Below are positions 7,321 through 15,593 of a DNA stretch of 58,188 nucleotides, one piece after another. A program made the position numbers and the translations under genes. The notes below the pieces were generated by a model, which was given only the letters and a program-made list of their open reading frames with translations, made no database searches and had not been told where the DNA came from. This DNA comes from an uncultured Bacteroides sp. (lineage in GTDB: Bacteria > Bacteroidota > Bacteroidia > Bacteroidales > Bacteroidaceae): assembly GCA_944322285.1 (NCBI GenBank), contig CALUOR010000023.1, positions 1-58,188 on the forward strand, in the 5' to 3' direction. Numbering within the stretch: position 1 is the stretch's first letter; every line of letters begins with the position of its first letter.

Positions 7321-8781
7321 TTATTCCTTCGCCGGAGTCTTGGCAAGTGTTGCCACCACGAAGTCATAAAACTTGGGTACAGAAGGGATATAAGCGCGTT
7401 CATCGGGCGAGTGGGGCGAACGCAAGGTCGGACCGAAAGATATCATATCCAGATTCTTGTAAGTAGCGCCGATAATGCCACATTCTAAACCGGCATGAAT
7501 CACTTTCACGGCAGGTTCAGTGCCGAATTGCTCCTTATAGGATTCCTTCATCGCCAACAGAATAGGAGATTGTACATTGGGTTGCCAACCTGAATAGCTT
7601 CCGCTCAACTCTACTTTCATGCCAGCCATGGAGAAGCAGGCGGTCAGACTGTCAGCTAGGAAGTCCTTCATCGTGTCGCACGAGCTTCTGGCTAAAATAC
7701 GTATTTCTGCCTTTCCGCCTCCAATCAGCACAATGGCCAGATTGGACGAGGTCTCCACCGTGTCGGGCACTGTGGGAATCATGCGCATCACGCCGTCTTG
7801 GCAAGCCATCAGCACATTTATCATATTGTCCTGAATCTCCTCGGGAACCACCATTGTCGGCATGTCAGTTTCTTCCATCTTCAGGCTAATGTTGCTCTCG
7901 ATGGGCGTATATTCTTCGTTGATTTGCGCTTCGTACTCGCGGATGTAATCCTCCAGTCCTTCCATGTCGTCTGGATTGAACACCAGCACGGCATGCGCTT
8001 CGCGCGGGATGGCATTGCGCATGTTTCCGCCTTCAAAGGAAGCCAGTTGGCAATCGAACTCCATCAGTAGGTCATGCACCACGCGGGCCAGTAGTTTATT
8101 GGCGTTGCCTCTTCCTTCGTTGATTTCCAACCCGGAGTGCCCGCCACGCAGGCCTTTCAACACCAGCTTGCGGGCAATCAAGCCTTCGGCCGGAGCCTCT
8201 TCCTTATACTCCAAAGAGGCTGTGATGTCGATGCCGCCGGCGCATCCGATGTAAAGCTCGCCTTCTTCCTCCGAGTCCAAATTCAGGAGGATGTCCCCCT
8301 GCAATGTGTCTGGTTTCAAGCCGAAGGCACCATACATGCCCGTTTCTTCGTCTTTTGTAATCAGCACTTCCAGTGGCCCGTGCTTTACGTCTGATGCTTC
8401 CAGCACCGCCATGGCCACCGCTACGCCCAGTCCGTCATCGGCTCCCAGCGTAGTGCCTTTGGCTCTTACCCAATCGCCGTCCACATAGGTTTCAATGGGG
8501 TCTTTCGTAAAGTCATGAACGGTGTCATTGTTCTTCTGCGGCACCATGTCCATGTGGGCTTGCAGAATAACACCTTTGCGGTTTTCCATGCCCGGAGTAG
8601 CCGGCTTGCGGATAATGACATTTCCCACTTCGTCTACAAACGATTCCAAGCCGAGGCTTTTGCCGAAGTTCATCAGAAATTCGGTCACCTTCTCTACATG
8701 TCCCGATGGGCGGGGTATCTGTGTTAATGAATAGAAATGCTTCCACACGTTCTGTGGAGCAAGTTGTAAGATTGTGCTCAT
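7321..8781 (-). CDS. pepD: Aminoacyl-histidine dipeptidase (M20 family)
   Basis: Zinc-dependent cytosolic dipeptidase (carnosinase-like) with broad Xaa-His and dipeptide activity. 486 aa, the usual length of the family. Metal-binding signatures are HAHMD-like QAHMDMVPQ (residues ~73-81), TTLGADDGLG, the KDEETGMYGAFG catalytic glutamate region, and the C-terminal HAGLECGIIG and SPHSPDE. The internal dimerisation domain contains GLRGGHSGLEINEGRGNA. Single-gene unit with its own terminator. TATCTTTG (8814-8807, minus) marks a likely promoter -7 element. Confidence 0.95.
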   Translation of the reverse strand: MSTILQLAPQNVWKHFYSLTQIPRPSGHVEKVTEFLMNFGKSLGLESFVDEVGNVIIRKPATPGMENRKGVILQAHMDMVPQKNNDTVHDFTKDPIETYVDGDWVRAKGTTLGADDGLGVAVAMAVLEASDVKHGPLEVLITKDEETGMYGAFGLKPDTLQGDILLNLDSEEEGELYIGCAGGIDITASLEYKEEAPAEGLIARKLVLKGLRGGHSGLEINEGRGNANKLLARVVHDLLMEFDCQLASFEGGNMRNAIPREAHAVLVFNPDDMEGLEDYIREYEAQINEEYTPIESNISLKMEETDMPTMVVPEEIQDNMINVLMACQDGVMRMIPTVPDTVETSSNLAIVLIGGGKAEIRILARSSCDTMKDFLADSLTACFSMAGMKVELSGSYSGWQPNVQSPILLAMKESYKEQFGTEPAVKVIHAGLECGIIGATYKNLDMISFGPTLRSPHSPDERAYIPSVPKFYDFVVATLAKTPAKE

Positions 8782-8806
8782 AGGTATGAAATATTATAGT
8801 TTTCGA

Positions 8807-8814
8807 CAAAGATA
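8807..8814 (-). promoter_or_regulatory. Promoter -7 element of pepD
   Basis: TATCTTTG on the minus strand, 26 nt before the pepD ATG; a T-rich but non-consensus -33 region lies upstream. Confidence 0.5.
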
Positions 8815-8879
8815 AGATTATATTTTAAGAAAACATAATGATGGGGCAGAGTTTATAGTGCTTTTTCGCAGATTATGCG

Positions 8880-8887
8880 TATTTTTG
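8880..8887 (+). promoter_or_regulatory. Promoter -7 element of the winged-helix regulator
   Basis: TATTTTTG matches TAnnTTTG and lies 31 nt before the preferred ATG at 8918. The -33 region is a T run without a clear TTTG. Its presence argues against the longer reading frame that would start at 8858, upstream of it. Confidence 0.45.
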
Positions 8888-8917
8888 GCGTGTGAAACTC
8901 AATCTGAGAAAGGAAGC

Positions 8918-9811
8918 ATGAACAGCAGATTTTTATCCATAGGAGTCTTTATGACGTTGATGTTATCAGCCCTGCTGGCCGGACATCACGGATATTGCGG
9001 TGCTAAAGAAGCAATAACCGCCGACTTGAACCAGGCTTTGATGCGTACGTTGGAAGAGGAGCGGGACAACATCGTCACGCGGGATTCCATCAGGGCATAC
9101 CGTCAGCTCAGGCTGGCTTCGGACGGCCCGGTGTGGCTTGCCATTGCCGACAGAAGGCTATGCCGTAATCTGAAGAACAGCAAATTGAAGGATAAGACGT
9201 TCCTTTCGTTCGACGTTGTTGACGCGGCTTGTCCCGATGCGAAAGCAAAAAACAATTTCATCGCCAGCGACACCTTAATCGTAAATCATAAGGCGACAGG
9301 AGCTACTCTCGCCATCAAGAGTTATGCACGCCTTTCGTGCGCGGCCATCTTCCGCATGTCCGACCAGCGCTGGTCGTCCTTGCTGGCTTTCTCCGCATTG
9401 CTTTGGCTCATCGGCTTTAAATTCTTAATCCGTAGGAAGCAAACGGAAGCCGGGGAACTGCAAATCTATGGCGGGCTTTCTTATTCGGCGAAAGACGGTT
9501 GTTTTTACGATGCGCATCGTATTCCGCTTCATCTCACCCCAATGCAACATCAATTGATGCGGATGCTTTGGGAGGCCCCTTCCCACTCGGTGCCGAAAGA
9601 AGAGCTGTGCGCCGCCTTGTGGCCTAAGAAAGCAGACGCCAACGATACGCTTTACACCTTGGTGAGACGGTTGAAACCCATCCTTGAGTCGTGTAGCGGA
9701 CTTCAGATTGTTGCCCATAGGGGAAGAAGCTATTCGCTGGAAACCAAACAGATAGGCGATTGTCAGGATAATATCAGGAAGATGTCAGCCTCATTTCGCG
9801 CCGACCCATAA
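8918..9811 (+). CDS. Membrane-anchored winged-helix regulator (ToxR/CadC-like layout)
   Basis: 297 aa from the ATG at 8918, chosen because GAAAGGAAG precedes it and a signal-like hydrophobic stretch (residues 6-22) follows directly. Layout: N-terminal membrane anchor or signal, an extracytoplasmic region (~25-150) of unknown fold, one transmembrane helix (~153-171), then a cytoplasmic OmpR/PhoB-type winged helix (~183-274; LTPMQHQLMRMLWEAP, DTLYTLVRRLKPIL, RGRSYSL). This resembles a one-component regulator reading a periplasmic signal, but with the DNA-binding domain C-terminal. It lies 41 bp upstream of an outer-membrane barrel gene on the same strand, a likely target or signal source. Confidence 0.75.
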   Translation: MNSRFLSIGVFMTLMLSALLAGHHGYCGAKEAITADLNQALMRTLEEERDNIVTRDSIRAYRQLRLASDGPVWLAIADRRLCRNLKNSKLKDKTFLSFDVVDAACPDAKAKNNFIASDTLIVNHKATGATLAIKSYARLSCAAIFRMSDQRWSSLLAFSALLWLIGFKFLIRRKQTEAGELQIYGGLSYSAKDGCFYDAHRIPLHLTPMQHQLMRMLWEAPSHSVPKEELCAALWPKKADANDTLYTLVRRLKPILESCSGLQIVAHRGRSYSLETKQIGDCQDNIRKMSASFRADP

Positions 9812-9820
9812 GACGAAACG

Positions 9821-9828
9821 TATCTTTG
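9821..9828 (+). promoter_or_regulatory. Promoter -7 element of the TonB-receptor-like gene
   Basis: TATCTTTG, 24 nt before the ATG at 9853. A TTTCG lies 22 nt upstream of it. It suggests the barrel gene can be transcribed separately from the regulator. Confidence 0.45.
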
Positions 9829-9852
9829 CGCCGAATTTAAAACGAAAGCGTA

Positions 9853-11901
9853 ATGAAACGTATCTACATTCTTTTTATCTTATCGGTGCTTGCCATCGCA
9901 GCATCGGCTCAGAGCGGAACGCAAACCGTCGAGCTTCAAGAAGTGGAAGTGAAAGCGGCCAAGGTGATCCATAAGCCCGACGGGCAACTCATTTATCCCA
10001 CGGAAGCGCAAAAGAGCGCCTCGCATTCGGGATACAGCATTTTGCAGAAGCTCTCTTTGCCCAACATCCGTGTGAACGAAGTCGCTCAAAGTTTGTCGAC
10101 CATTGACGGACGGGGTAGTGTCCAGCTGCGCATCAACGGCATTGTGGCGGGACGGGCGGAAATGCTGGCACTTGCTCCCGAAAGCGTCAGCCGGATAGAT
10201 TTCATCGACAATCCGGGAGTGCGATATGGCGAAGGCATCGCCTGCGTCATCAACATCCTGACCCGCCGAAACGACAGCGGATACGCAGTAGGCCTTGACC
10301 TTACCCAAGCGCTTACCACAAAGTTGGGCAAAGACTTGGTGTATGGGAAGTGGAATGCCGGGAAAAGCGAACTTTCGCTGAGCTATGACTTCGGCTATAA
10401 GGATTTCGAGGGAAACCGGACGGATGAAACGGCTCATTATCTGCTGACGGACGGCTCTACCCATACCATCGAGCGTAATGACATCGCCTCTCGTAGCCGG
10501 AGCTTCAATCATGGTTTGCAATTAAGATACAACCTTGCCGACTCCGCCAGCTATGTGTTTCAAGCCCTGCTGAGCGCAGACTTTTCACATGTTCCCAATA
10601 ATTACCAGCAGAAGCAAATCGTGGACGGGAGCCGACAATATCTGGCCACCCGACGTAAACGGGACCAGAGCGCGAGCCCCGTTTTAGACTTATATTTCTT
10701 TAAGCAACTTACAGCCCGCCAATCGCTTACTCTGAACGCCGTGGGGACCTATATCGGCACTTCGCTCAACAACAGTTACGACGAAGGCTCGCCCTACGCA
10801 TACGAAGTAGACGGAGAAACCTATTCGTTCATGGGCGAAGCCATCTACGAAAACCGCCTCCGTCCTTTTACGCTTACCGCGGGCATAAACTATATGCAGA
10901 AATATACGAATAACAGATATTCGGGGGATGTCAACTCCATCAACCCGATGCACAACCGCAACGCGTATGCTTTTGCCGAGATAAAAGGTGTGTTAGGCCC
11001 CGTAAGATATACGGCAGGGCTTGGGGGTAATTACCTGGATTACAGTCAGGAAACGGACTATTATCATTATTGGCTATTCCGTCCGAAAGCGTCCCTTGCT
11101 TATAATCCGACGCAAGCCATCCAATTGAGATACGACTTCCAGATAAGCGAACATGTCTCACAAGTGGCGATGATCAGCAACACTTCCATACGCGATAACA
11201 GCATGGAGTGGACGCAAGGCAATCCGAACATCAAGCCCAACCGCGACCAGGAGCATACCTTCCAACTCTCGTACACCCATCCCCGCATCCAAACGTTTCT
11301 TCAGGCGTACGGAAAACTTTGCCACCGTCCCAACATGGCGGCTTACATACGGACGGAAGACAATCGTTTTGTTTATACCCAACTCAATCAGAAAGAAATC
11401 GACGTGCTCCACCTGATGCTTTATGTCAACGGCTGGCTGATTCCCGACAAACTTTCGATGGCTCTTTCCGGCACACTCTTCCGGTGCTTCAATTTCGGGG
11501 AAGACTATACGCACTGCAAGACGTTTTATTCAGGAACCGCCAATGTCCAGGCTTACTTGGGCAAGTTTACCCTATCCGCCTTCATGGATAGTGGTTTCCG
11601 TTTCCTCGAAGGCGAAACCGAAGGCTTCAATGGAGTATTTACTTATTTAAGCGCAGCTTACCGGCACAAAAATCTGAGTTTGTCGCTCACTTGGCAACAA
11701 CCGCTGAATCCGCATTACAAGCAGTCCCAGTCGGACGTGTACAACCGCTATGTCCGGAAAACCACCACACTCCATTGCCGTGATTTTGGCAATTTGGTCA
11801 GCTTAAACATAGCATGGAAATTCTCGCAAGGACGTGCTTACAAAAACATCCGACGGAATATTCAGCGGAAAGCGGATAAAGATACCGGCATCTTGCGGTA
11901 G
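9853..11901 (+). CDS. TonB-dependent receptor-like outer-membrane protein
   Basis: 682 aa with a signal peptide (to about residue 20, ASAQ). A plug-like domain (~25-145) contains SILQKLSLPNIRVNE, VQLRINGI, RIDFIDNPGVRYGEG and INILTRR. The remainder is rich in alternating aromatic/polar strands typical of a beta barrel. The carboxypeptidase-regulatory N-terminal domain often found in this family is missing, and there is no SusD partner, so it is not a SusC. Such proteins sit in the outer membrane and import or sense ligands with TonB energy; the ligand is not predictable. The upstream winged-helix regulator probably forms a functional unit with it. Confidence 0.8.
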   Translation: MKRIYILFILSVLAIAASAQSGTQTVELQEVEVKAAKVIHKPDGQLIYPTEAQKSASHSGYSILQKLSLPNIRVNEVAQSLSTIDGRGSVQLRINGIVAGRAEMLALAPESVSRIDFIDNPGVRYGEGIACVINILTRRNDSGYAVGLDLTQALTTKLGKDLVYGKWNAGKSELSLSYDFGYKDFEGNRTDETAHYLLTDGSTHTIERNDIASRSRSFNHGLQLRYNLADSASYVFQALLSADFSHVPNNYQQKQIVDGSRQYLATRRKRDQSASPVLDLYFFKQLTARQSLTLNAVGTYIGTSLNNSYDEGSPYAYEVDGETYSFMGEAIYENRLRPFTLTAGINYMQKYTNNRYSGDVNSINPMHNRNAYAFAEIKGVLGPVRYTAGLGGNYLDYSQETDYYHYWLFRPKASLAYNPTQAIQLRYDFQISEHVSQVAMISNTSIRDNSMEWTQGNPNIKPNRDQEHTFQLSYTHPRIQTFLQAYGKLCHRPNMAAYIRTEDNRFVYTQLNQKEIDVLHLMLYVNGWLIPDKLSMALSGTLFRCFNFGEDYTHCKTFYSGTANVQAYLGKFTLSAFMDSGFRFLEGETEGFNGVFTYLSAAYRHKNLSLSLTWQQPLNPHYKQSQSDVYNRYVRKTTTLHCRDFGNLVSLNIAWKFSQGRAYKNIRRNIQRKADKDTGILR

Positions 11902-12177
11902 AGAAATATTTCTATTGCACAATTCTGCCCAAAATCGGCGGTTTCCCTATAGGTCTTGGTAAGGATATGCCTCCTTGAAATCAAGAGAGTTGTAAGATTA
12001 TTGCCTTATTGAGAGGTAACTCTTACGAGATGTTATGCTTTGCGCGGAATGAAAATGTGCATTGCCATTTAGGAATGCGCAAATCCATCCCGTGCAATTA
12101 ATAAAGATATATAAATGCTTGCAAAATGAGCATCGTTAAGTTTTAGTATAAGCATTTTTCATGATGGTTCCACGATG

Positions 12178-12918
12178 TTATTCTCCGGTACGGAAATCAC
12201 TGACAGAGGTTTGTTCTAAGGAAACTTCTTCAAAAATGCTGGTGCACATACCCGAGGTAGGACTTTGACTGGCGATGCCAACCCATATTTGTGACGGGTA
12301 ATAGTTTTTGTATAATCTGACCATCTGCCATTCTTTTTTATCGAAAGAATAATAGCTGGCCAATGTACGTGTATCCGATGAAAGGCGCAGATAAACGCTC
12401 TGCACGTCAAGCCTCTGGTGGTTGTTGTCGTCTGAAGTTCCAAGCGTGCGCACTGTTACAATACGGTGGTTTCCTCGCTCATCTTGTTCGAAGCACAATT
12501 TTTGCCATATCGTGTCATTAGCATAGACAAAAAGATCGGCGGCATTGTATAGTCCTTCTTTTGTAAAACCGGGTGTGACTTTAGCTGTAAGTGTAAAAGG
12601 TTGGGTATTGTCTATCATTGAAAGTAAAATAGGAACAGTGTTGTTAGTCAGTTTACCGTTCGGATCACAAAAAATGTCTCGTTTCTCTGTGCAACGAAAT
12701 TCAAGTTTATCCTGTCCTTTTACGGTAATGCAGGTGTCTGCACCGTTAAGTGCATGCGTGAAAGTCAAATTGCCAAACTGTATATTACATTCTGTGATGT
12801 TTCTCGTTGAAATTTTTTTCGCTGTAACCGTAGGCTCTTTTGAGTTTTGACTTTCTCTTTGTTGGCAACTCCCCAAGGCTAACGTACCCATTAAGGCGAT
12901 AATGATTGTTTTTTTCAT
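12178..12918 (-). CDS. DUF1349-type lipoprotein
   Basis: 246 aa with a lipoprotein signal ending LALGSC (lipid-modified Cys near residue 18). The remainder resembles the DUF1349 concanavalin-like beta sandwich: FTLTAKVTPGFTKEGLYNAADLFVYANDTIWQKLCFE, then a regularly spaced second half with YYSFDKKEWQMVR and VGIASQSP. Domain homologues (YesU-like) are linked with carbohydrate use but their activity is not settled. The gene is divergent from a LuxR-type regulator, with closely packed promoters, so that regulator is its probable controller. Confidence 0.75.
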   Translation of the reverse strand: MKKTIIIALMGTLALGSCQQRESQNSKEPTVTAKKISTRNITECNIQFGNLTFTHALNGADTCITVKGQDKLEFRCTEKRDIFCDPNGKLTNNTVPILLSMIDNTQPFTLTAKVTPGFTKEGLYNAADLFVYANDTIWQKLCFEQDERGNHRIVTVRTLGTSDDNNHQRLDVQSVYLRLSSDTRTLASYYSFDKKEWQMVRLYKNYYPSQIWVGIASQSPTSGMCTSIFEEVSLEQTSVSDFRTGE

Positions 12919-12975
12919 TGTTGTTACTTTTTTGTTATTTTATAAATTTAAAAGAAAAGTTTGTGCAGAATGCGT

Positions 12976-12983
12976 TACCTTTG
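12976..12983 (+). promoter_or_regulatory. Promoter -7 element of the LuxR-type gene
   Basis: TACCTTTG fits TAnnTTTG about 100 nt before the ATG at 13084; no well-spaced -33 element is visible. It lies in one arm of an inverted repeat (CGTTACC at 12973-12979, GGTAACG at 13014-13020) that could be an operator. Confidence 0.4.
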
Positions 12984-13028
12984 TCATTGCTATTACAATT
13001 ATCGGTAACGGCATTTCTTTAACGTGTG

Positions 13029-13059
13029 CAAAGTTAGCGCCCTTAGAAGAAATGCACAA
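13029..13059 (-). promoter_or_regulatory. Promoter of the DUF1349 lipoprotein gene
   Basis: Minus-strand TTG (13059-13057), 20-nt spacer and TAACTTTG (13036-13029). It faces the LuxR gene's promoter element, so the two transcripts overlap at their 5' ends by some 30 nt. Confidence 0.6.
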
Positions 13060-13083
13060 TAGTTAAAATTAGCCATTCTTATC

Positions 13084-13851
13084 ATGTGTGTCGAAGAGAA
13101 AAAACTAAAAGAAGAACTTGTCAATCAGAACTTTTGCGATTTTAAGAGCAGTCGTCAAAGTATCTTGGAGCAAAGGAAGGTCTTGGCTCGAATGATTGCT
13201 GAAACAGAAAACGGTATCGTGGTCTTATCTGATTTCGAACAAGAAATAAGTTTTATTTATGCAGGCAAGTTGGGAGAAAAATTGGGATTGGGACGAATTG
13301 TTACAAAAGTGTCTTCCGCATTCGAAGAAAAGATCTTTAATATCATTCCTTCCAAGGAATTAATGGAAAGACATGTGCTGGAACTGCGTTTTTTGCAACT
13401 TCAGAAAACCTTGCCGATCAATGAGCGTTCTTGCTATAATACAATATGTACGCTTCATTTCCGAATATCCGAGCATAACACTATTCCGATACTTCACCGT
13501 ACTTATTATTTAGAAAGTTTTCCCAATGGAAGCATTTGGTTGTCGCTTTGTGTATATACCCCTTTTGTTGAGGACAACAAAAATCCAATCCATAATATTG
13601 TGAATAATCAGACTGGGGAAATGCTATTGTCCGAAACTTATGAACGGCTTGGCAGGCAATTGCTTTCCCCGCGCGAGATAGCCGTTTTGAGCCTATTATC
13701 TAAAGGACAAAGCAGCAAACAAATCGCCGATGCCTTACACATTTCAGTCAATACGGTCTATCGTCATAGGCAGAATATTCTCGCTTCATTGCAAGCGAGT
13801 AATACGGCCGCTGCGGTAGAGATCGCGCTCAGGCTTCATCTGATTTCTTAA
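13084..13851 (+). CDS. LuxR-family transcriptional regulator
   Basis: 255 aa. The C-terminal 63 residues (193-255) are a LuxR/GerE helix-turn-helix: LSPREIAVLSLLSKGQSSKQ, IADALHISVNTVYRHRQNIL. The N-terminal ~180 residues have no receiver signature; their composition is compatible with a PAS-like sensory fold, but this is weak. Divergent from the DUF1349 lipoprotein gene. The ligand is unknown. Confidence 0.85.
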   Translation: MCVEEKKLKEELVNQNFCDFKSSRQSILEQRKVLARMIAETENGIVVLSDFEQEISFIYAGKLGEKLGLGRIVTKVSSAFEEKIFNIIPSKELMERHVLELRFLQLQKTLPINERSCYNTICTLHFRISEHNTIPILHRTYYLESFPNGSIWLSLCVYTPFVEDNKNPIHNIVNNQTGEMLLSETYERLGRQLLSPREIAVLSLLSKGQSSKQIADALHISVNTVYRHRQNILASLQASNTAAAVEIALRLHLIS

Positions 13852-13989
13852 GTTTGAAGAGGAATTCATAATCGCTAGAAAGGAAGATTAGCCCTCTTTC
13901 CCGTTTTTGTGATTTTATTCTAACTATCTAAATTCCAATCTTATTGCATTAATCTGTCGAATATCGGCGATTTTTCCGCAGATTTTTGC

Positions 13990-13997
13990 TAAGTTTG
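13990..13997 (+). promoter_or_regulatory. Promoter -7 element of the aminopeptidase gene
   Basis: TAAGTTTG, 29 nt before the ATG at 14027; the -33 region is not recognisable. Confidence 0.4.
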
Positions 13998-14026
13998 CAG
14001 CAACCAATATTAAACTTTGAATCACT

Positions 14027-15400
14027 ATGTTTGCAAAAGAAACTTACGTACAACGCCGGGCACAGCTGAAAAAGGCCGTTGGCTCGGGCGTATTGTTATT
14101 CTTGGGTAATGATGAACAGGGGTTGAACTATGAGGACAATGCTTTCCGTTATCGTCAGGACTCTACATTTCTTTATTATTTTGGATTGTCATTTGCCGGC
14201 TTATCGGCTGTTATTGACATTGATGAAGATCGGGAAATCATCTTTGGCGATGAACTGACGATTGATTACATCGTGTGGATGGGGACGCAGCCCACCTTGC
14301 ATGAGAAAGCTTCAGCCGTAGGCATTGCGGATACACGTCCTTCAGCTGAGCTGACCGCCTATCTGCACAAGGCCGTGCAGCATGGACAGACCATTCACTA
14401 CCTGCCTCCTTATCGTGCCGAGCATAAGTTGAAGCTGATGGATTGGCTGGGCATACCGCCCGCACGTCAAGAGGGTTCCGTACCATTTATCCGTGCCGTG
14501 GTGGCGCAACGCAACTACAAGACACCGGAGGAGATAGCCGAGATTGAGAAAGCTTGCGACGTAACGGCCGACATGCACATTGCCGCTACGAAGTTTATAC
14601 GTCCGGGCATGTATGAATATGAAGTAGTGGCCGAAATGAACCATGTGGCCGAGAGCCATAACTGCCAGTTGTCTTTCCCAACGATTGCCACGATTAACGG
14701 GCAGACGTTGCACAATCATTATCATGGCAACAAGATAGAGGCCGGCCAATTGTTCCTCATTGATGCCGGGGCCGAGCTTCCATCGGGCTATTGCGGCGAC
14801 ATGTCGTCCACTATTCCTGTGGATAAGACCTTTACGCCCCGCCAACGTGCCGTTTATGAAATTCAAAATCGCATGCATCTGGAGAGTGTGAAAGCATTGA
14901 AGCCGGGCATTCCCTATATGGACGTGTACGACTTGTCCGCTCGTGTGATGGTAGAAGGCTTGAAAGACTTGGGCCTGATGAAAGGCAATGCCGAGGATGC
15001 TGTTCGTGAAGGTGCTCATGCCTTGTTCTATCCGCACGGCTTAGGCCACATGATGGGGCTGGATGTGCATGACATGGAGAATTTGGGCGAAGTATGGGTA
15101 GGCTACGACGGGCAGCCTAAGAGCACCCAATTCGGTCGCAAGAGCCAGCGTCTGGCCATCCCCTTGCAACCCGGATTTGTACACACCGTGGAGCCAGGCA
15201 TTTACTTCATCCCTGAATTGATAGACCTATGGCGCGGGCAGAAGAAGTTCACCGACTTTATCAATTACGATAAGGTGGAAGAGTATCGCCATTTCGGTGG
15301 CATCCGCAATGAGGAAGATTACCTCATCACCGAAACCGGTTCACGCCGCTTAGGCAAGAAGATTCCGTTGACTCCGGAAGAGGTAGAAGCCCTGCGTTAA
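14027..15400 (+). CDS. pepP: Xaa-Pro aminopeptidase (M24B)
   Basis: 457-aa dimetal aminopeptidase releasing an N-terminal residue linked to proline. The N-terminal creatinase-like domain (1-170) is followed by the pita-bread catalytic domain. Ligands are visible in LIDAGAELPSGYCGDMSST (two Asp), HGLGHMMGLDVHD (His), VEPGIYF (Glu) and GGIRNEEDYLIT (Glu). Length and motif order are typical of the family. Stands alone and is followed by a repeat element. Confidence 0.95.
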   Translation: MFAKETYVQRRAQLKKAVGSGVLLFLGNDEQGLNYEDNAFRYRQDSTFLYYFGLSFAGLSAVIDIDEDREIIFGDELTIDYIVWMGTQPTLHEKASAVGIADTRPSAELTAYLHKAVQHGQTIHYLPPYRAEHKLKLMDWLGIPPARQEGSVPFIRAVVAQRNYKTPEEIAEIEKACDVTADMHIAATKFIRPGMYEYEVVAEMNHVAESHNCQLSFPTIATINGQTLHNHYHGNKIEAGQLFLIDAGAELPSGYCGDMSSTIPVDKTFTPRQRAVYEIQNRMHLESVKALKPGIPYMDVYDLSARVMVEGLKDLGLMKGNAEDAVREGAHALFYPHGLGHMMGLDVHDMENLGEVWVGYDGQPKSTQFGRKSQRLAIPLQPGFVHTVEPGIYFIPELIDLWRGQKKFTDFINYDKVEEYRHFGGIRNEEDYLITETGSRRLGKKIPLTPEEVEALR

Positions 15401-15415
15401 GTAAGTGTACAAAAT

Positions 15416-15591
15416 AAATGATAATTTAGCGCACGGAGTGCGCTTATAGGAGTTAAGGAGTTAAAGGAGTTATCACTCCGCTTCGCTCCGTTAGGAGTTA
15501 AGCCAATAGCTTTCTTTACGTATGTGATAAGCCAACTATCGGCTTAACTACTTAACTTCTTAACTCCTTAACTCCTCAAAGATAAATTCCC
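15416..15591. repeat. MITE-like nested inverted-repeat element (176 bp)
   Basis: Begins AAATGATAATTTAGCG with a 6-bp hairpin (GCGCAC-GGA-GTGCGC, 15429-15443) and ends TAAATTCCC. Inside are large inverted arms: AGGAGTTAAGGAGTTAA on the left against TTAACTCCTTAACTCCT on the right, and an inner GTTAAGCC/GGCTTAAC pair. The boundaries match the element at 18981-19315. It fills the gap between pepP and the convergent sensor gene. No coding potential was seen. Confidence 0.65.
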
Positions 15592-15593
15592 CT

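Noticed and set aside
11902-12177. Small ORFs or an sRNA in the gap after the TonB-receptor-like gene
   Set aside because: Only a weak AAATGCTT/AAGCATTT hairpin and very short frames were found, with no promoter that fits.
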